64,000 bases of DNA from an uncultured Anaerolineae bacterium (GTDB lineage Bacteria > Chloroflexota > Anaerolineae > Promineifilales > Promineifilaceae), in assembly GCA_905479495.1 (NCBI GenBank), contig CAJQMR010000038.1, forward strand, positions 23,667-87,666, given 5' to 3'. Positions 62,019-64,000 of this stretch are shown one piece after another. Under the pieces are notes generated by a model. That model was given only the letters and a program-made list of their open reading frames with translations. It had not been told where the DNA came from and searched no databases. The position numbers and the translations under genes are program-made. Every line of letters starts with the position of its first letter. The first letter of the stretch is position 1.

Positions 62019-62582
62019 CTACCTCGCAGGAAGTTTCTCTGCTGGCATGGGCAAGTTGTCAAGATATTTCTCCATTCGTACGTCTTGCCACATATGACCT
62101 TTCCAATACGTAAAATTATCAATCCGTCCAATTTCTTTGTAACCCATATTCCGATATAAGATGCGTGCTGGAAGGTTAAACTCAAACACCCCCAATTCGA
62201 TACGCGATAATCCATGGTTCATGATCTGATGTTCCAGATAATTTAGCGCCAGACGCCCAATCCCCTTGCCGCGGCTTTGTGCTTCTCCAATGGTAATACC
62301 GATCCAGGCTGTCCCTTCTTCTTTTTTGAATAAATGTTTCGGATCAACCTGATAGCTCATTTCTCCAATCAATAGTGATCCAAGGTACATAAGGTAAATG
62401 TGTTGGTGTGTCATACGCTCAAGCAGGTCATCGACAGTAACGACTTCTTGGTGTGCTATTTCTGCCGCAGTCTGGTTTGGACGAGATAAGGGAATGAGAA
62501 TGGGGTCATTTTCCCAGCGTGTGAATGCTTCAACAATATCGTGTGTTAGGGTAAATAAAGGAGTAAAAGTGGGCTGAGTCAT
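62019..62582 (-). CDS. GNAT-family N-acetyltransferase
   Basis: 187 aa, GCN5-related acetyltransferase. The acetyl-CoA-binding loop is WIGITIGEAQSRGKGIGRLALNYLEHQ, followed by IELGVFEFNLPARILYRNMGYKEIGRID, the motif A/B segments. Acyl acceptor unknown. It precedes the DUF4440 gene in a tight cluster (8-bp gap). Confidence 0.9.
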   Translation of the reverse strand: MTQPTFTPLFTLTHDIVEAFTRWENDPILIPLSRPNQTAAEIAHQEVVTVDDLLERMTHQHIYLMYLGSLLIGEMSYQVDPKHLFKKEEGTAWIGITIGEAQSRGKGIGRLALNYLEHQIMNHGLSRIELGVFEFNLPARILYRNMGYKEIGRIDNFTYWKGHMWQDVRMEKYLDNLPMPAEKLPAR

Positions 62583-62771
62583 TGATTATTTCCCGAATTG
62601 CTATCTCTTTGTCTCGCTTCGCACGTAAACCGCAGCAGGAATTGATGAAAGGGCCTTCACTCTGAATGTTAGCAGTATAAATCAAGTCCAAGTGTTTCTC
62701 AAAAAATAGCGGGCAGTACAGAGTGAAATTTGGTAGCATTGGGCAAACTGGACTTAGCCAAGGAGTTGCCC

Positions 62772-64000
62772 ATGATTCACTTTAATCCCGATACCCGCAC
62801 CTTTAATTTGATTTTGCAAAGTAGCGTCTACGCCATGCAGGTAGATAACAAGGGGCGACTGGTGCACTTGGCCTGGGGGCCGCGCCCGGTAGGGGTGGAG
62901 GGGATGTTGTCGGGGAAGATAAGGCCCACGCTCTCCGATCACGCCTCCTTTGAGTTCCAAAGCCGCCGCGACGAGCTGCTCACCTTTGGCGACATCACCA
63001 CCCATGAAGTGACGCTCAAAGCCAGCTTTGTTACCCTGCCAGACCCCCTGCCCGACGGCGACGCCTCCCACCTGCCCATCCGCGACGTGCGGCTGCGTTA
63101 CGTCTCCCATGAGGTGGTGACGGATGCGCGGTCTGGCTTGTCCCCGACGCATGGCCTGCCCACGGCCAACAGCGAACCACGCGAAACCTTGCGCATCAAG
63201 CTGGCCGATCCGGTGCAGCAGCTGACGGTGACGCTTTGCTACCGCCTTACTCCCACGCAAGACATCATCGAGCGCTGGTTGGAGCTGGCAAACACAGGCG
63301 AGGCATCCATCGAGATTGAGCAGCTCTTTTTTGGTGCGCTGCACCTGCCCAACGGCACCACCGAGCTGACCAGTGTCTCCGGCGCGTGGGCGCAGGAGTT
63401 CCAGACACAGCGGGAGCGGCTGCCGATTGGTCGGCGGGTCATCGAGCACCGCAGCCTGCAGACGGGGCACGCCGCCAACCCATTTTTTCTGTTGAATCGG
63501 CCGGGGCAAGCGTGGGAATCGCACGGCACGGTTTACTTTGGCGCGCTGGCCACCAGCGGCAGTTGGCAGCTCAGCTTTGAACAGCTCCCCGGCACCGATG
63601 TGCGCGTCCACGGCGGCTACCATCCCTTCGATTTTGGCCTGACGCTGGCGGCGGGCGCGCAGCACAAAACCCCGGCGCTGGTTTGCGGCGTGTGCGATGA
63701 GGGGTGGGGCGGGGCCAGTCGGCGGCTGCACGCCTTTACCCGCGAGCGCATCTTGCCTGTGCTTCAAAACGCCCCTGTAGAACGGCCGATTCTTTACAAC
63801 TCCTGGGAAGCGACCTATTTTGGCATCACCGAGCAGAATCAGATTGAGCTGGCCCAAAAGGCGGCGGCCATCGGTGTGGAGCTGTTTTGCCTGGATGATG
63901 GCTGGTTTGGTGGTCGTCGCTTCGACGTGGCCGGGCTGGGCGACTGGACCGTCAGCCCAGATGTCTCTCCCAACGGCCTGGAACCACTCATCAGCGAGGT
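62772..64000 (+). CDS. GH36 alpha-galactosidase-like glycosidase (3' end cut off)
   Basis: 409 codons to the window edge, of a GH36 family enzyme that removes terminal alpha-galactose from oligosaccharides. The N-terminal beta-sandwich domain (IHFNPDTRTFNLILQSSVYAMQVDNKGRLVHLAWGP, ERWLELANTGE) is complete and the start of the catalytic barrel is visible: PVERPILYNSWEATYFGITEQNQIELAQKAAAIGVELFCLDDGWFGGRR. The catalytic nucleophile lies downstream of the edge. CAAGGAG precedes the ATG. The opposite strand has a long open frame that is a codon-usage shadow. Confidence 0.92.
   Translation, partial: MIHFNPDTRTFNLILQSSVYAMQVDNKGRLVHLAWGPRPVGVEGMLSGKIRPTLSDHASFEFQSRRDELLTFGDITTHEVTLKASFVTLPDPLPDGDASHLPIRDVRLRYVSHEVVTDARSGLSPTHGLPTANSEPRETLRIKLADPVQQLTVTLCYRLTPTQDIIERWLELANTGEASIEIEQLFFGALHLPNGTTELTSVSGAWAQEFQTQRERLPIGRRVIEHRSLQTGHAANPFFLLNRPGQAWESHGTVYFGALATSGSWQLSFEQLPGTDVRVHGGYHPFDFGLTLAAGAQHKTPALVCGVCDEGWGGASRRLHAFTRERILPVLQNAPVERPILYNSWEATYFGITEQNQIELAQKAAAIGVELFCLDDGWFGGRRFDVAGLGDWTVSPDVSPNGLEPLISE

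Noticed and set aside
62754..63857. Long open frame opposite the GH36 gene
   Set aside because: It mirrors GH36 codons, has low-complexity Gly/Gln/Arg composition and no family; the forward frame has a clear glycosidase sequence.

Overview
The window reads as chromosomal DNA of an uncultured-type Chloroflexota (Anaerolineae-like) bacterium. This is inferred from its moderate GC content, a tail-anchored GMC oxidoreductase, KamA-family aminomutase, BTAD/AAA/TPR regulator, many secreted beta-propeller or DUF11-type proteins ending in a Y/F-L-P-L-V-like tail, and an extraordinarily frequent 8-bp palindrome ACGGCCGT (about 105 copies counted by eye, in all reading frames and between genes). No rRNA, tRNA, CRISPR array, transposase or prophage was seen.

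Layout. 0-2.2 kb: parA-parB partition operon (parB cut by the window edge) with a repeat-rich upstream region. 2.2-5.7 kb: two membrane-anchored oxidoreductases (GMC oxidase, aldehyde dehydrogenase). 5.7-13 kb: mostly housekeeping singles (HtrA-like protease, RNase PH, DUF983, AT-rich pentapeptide-repeat protein, methyltransferase, sulfotransferase, CoA-binding protein). 13.3-16.8 kb: polar amino-acid ABC importer plus a DDAH/arginine-deiminase-like hydrolase. 16.9-19.9 kb: phosphotransferase-like kinase, TauE/SafE exporter, OsmC, DinB. 19.9-24.6 kb: four-gene BMP-family nucleoside-type ABC importer. 24.8-28.8 kb: lysine 2,3-aminomutase, IclR regulator, LON-domain protein, toast-rack lipoprotein. 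29-36.3 kb: M32 carboxypeptidase, TVP38-like membrane protein, esterase, DUF1992, sigma-70 factor, wax-ester synthase/DGAT.

36.5-52.8 kb is a secretome island: a large BTAD-AAA-TPR regulator, then a run of exported beta-propeller, DUF11 and beta-helix proteins, several ending in the same short tail, interrupted by an inverted pair of SpoIIAA/STAS-like paralogues and one frameshifted secreted gene. 53.1-59.9 kb is the most unusual unit: a GntR-HTH/periplasmic-binding-like regulator, a TupA-like tungstate-binding lipoprotein fused to a sulfite-oxidase-type molybdopterin-fold domain, a TiaS-like small protein, and an ECF importer (fused EcfA-EcfA', EcfT, a second stand-alone molybdopterin-fold protein, EcfS), with no TupB/TupC in view. 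59.9-62.6 kb: M50 protease with TPRs coupled to a MazF-like toxin, DUF4440 and GNAT proteins. 62.8 kb to the end: the start of a GH36 alpha-galactosidase.

Gene ends repeatedly carry small dyad elements of several families, probably doubling as bidirectional terminators. Starts were moved inward where a Shine-Dalgarno sequence, family alignment or overlap with a neighbour argued for it.
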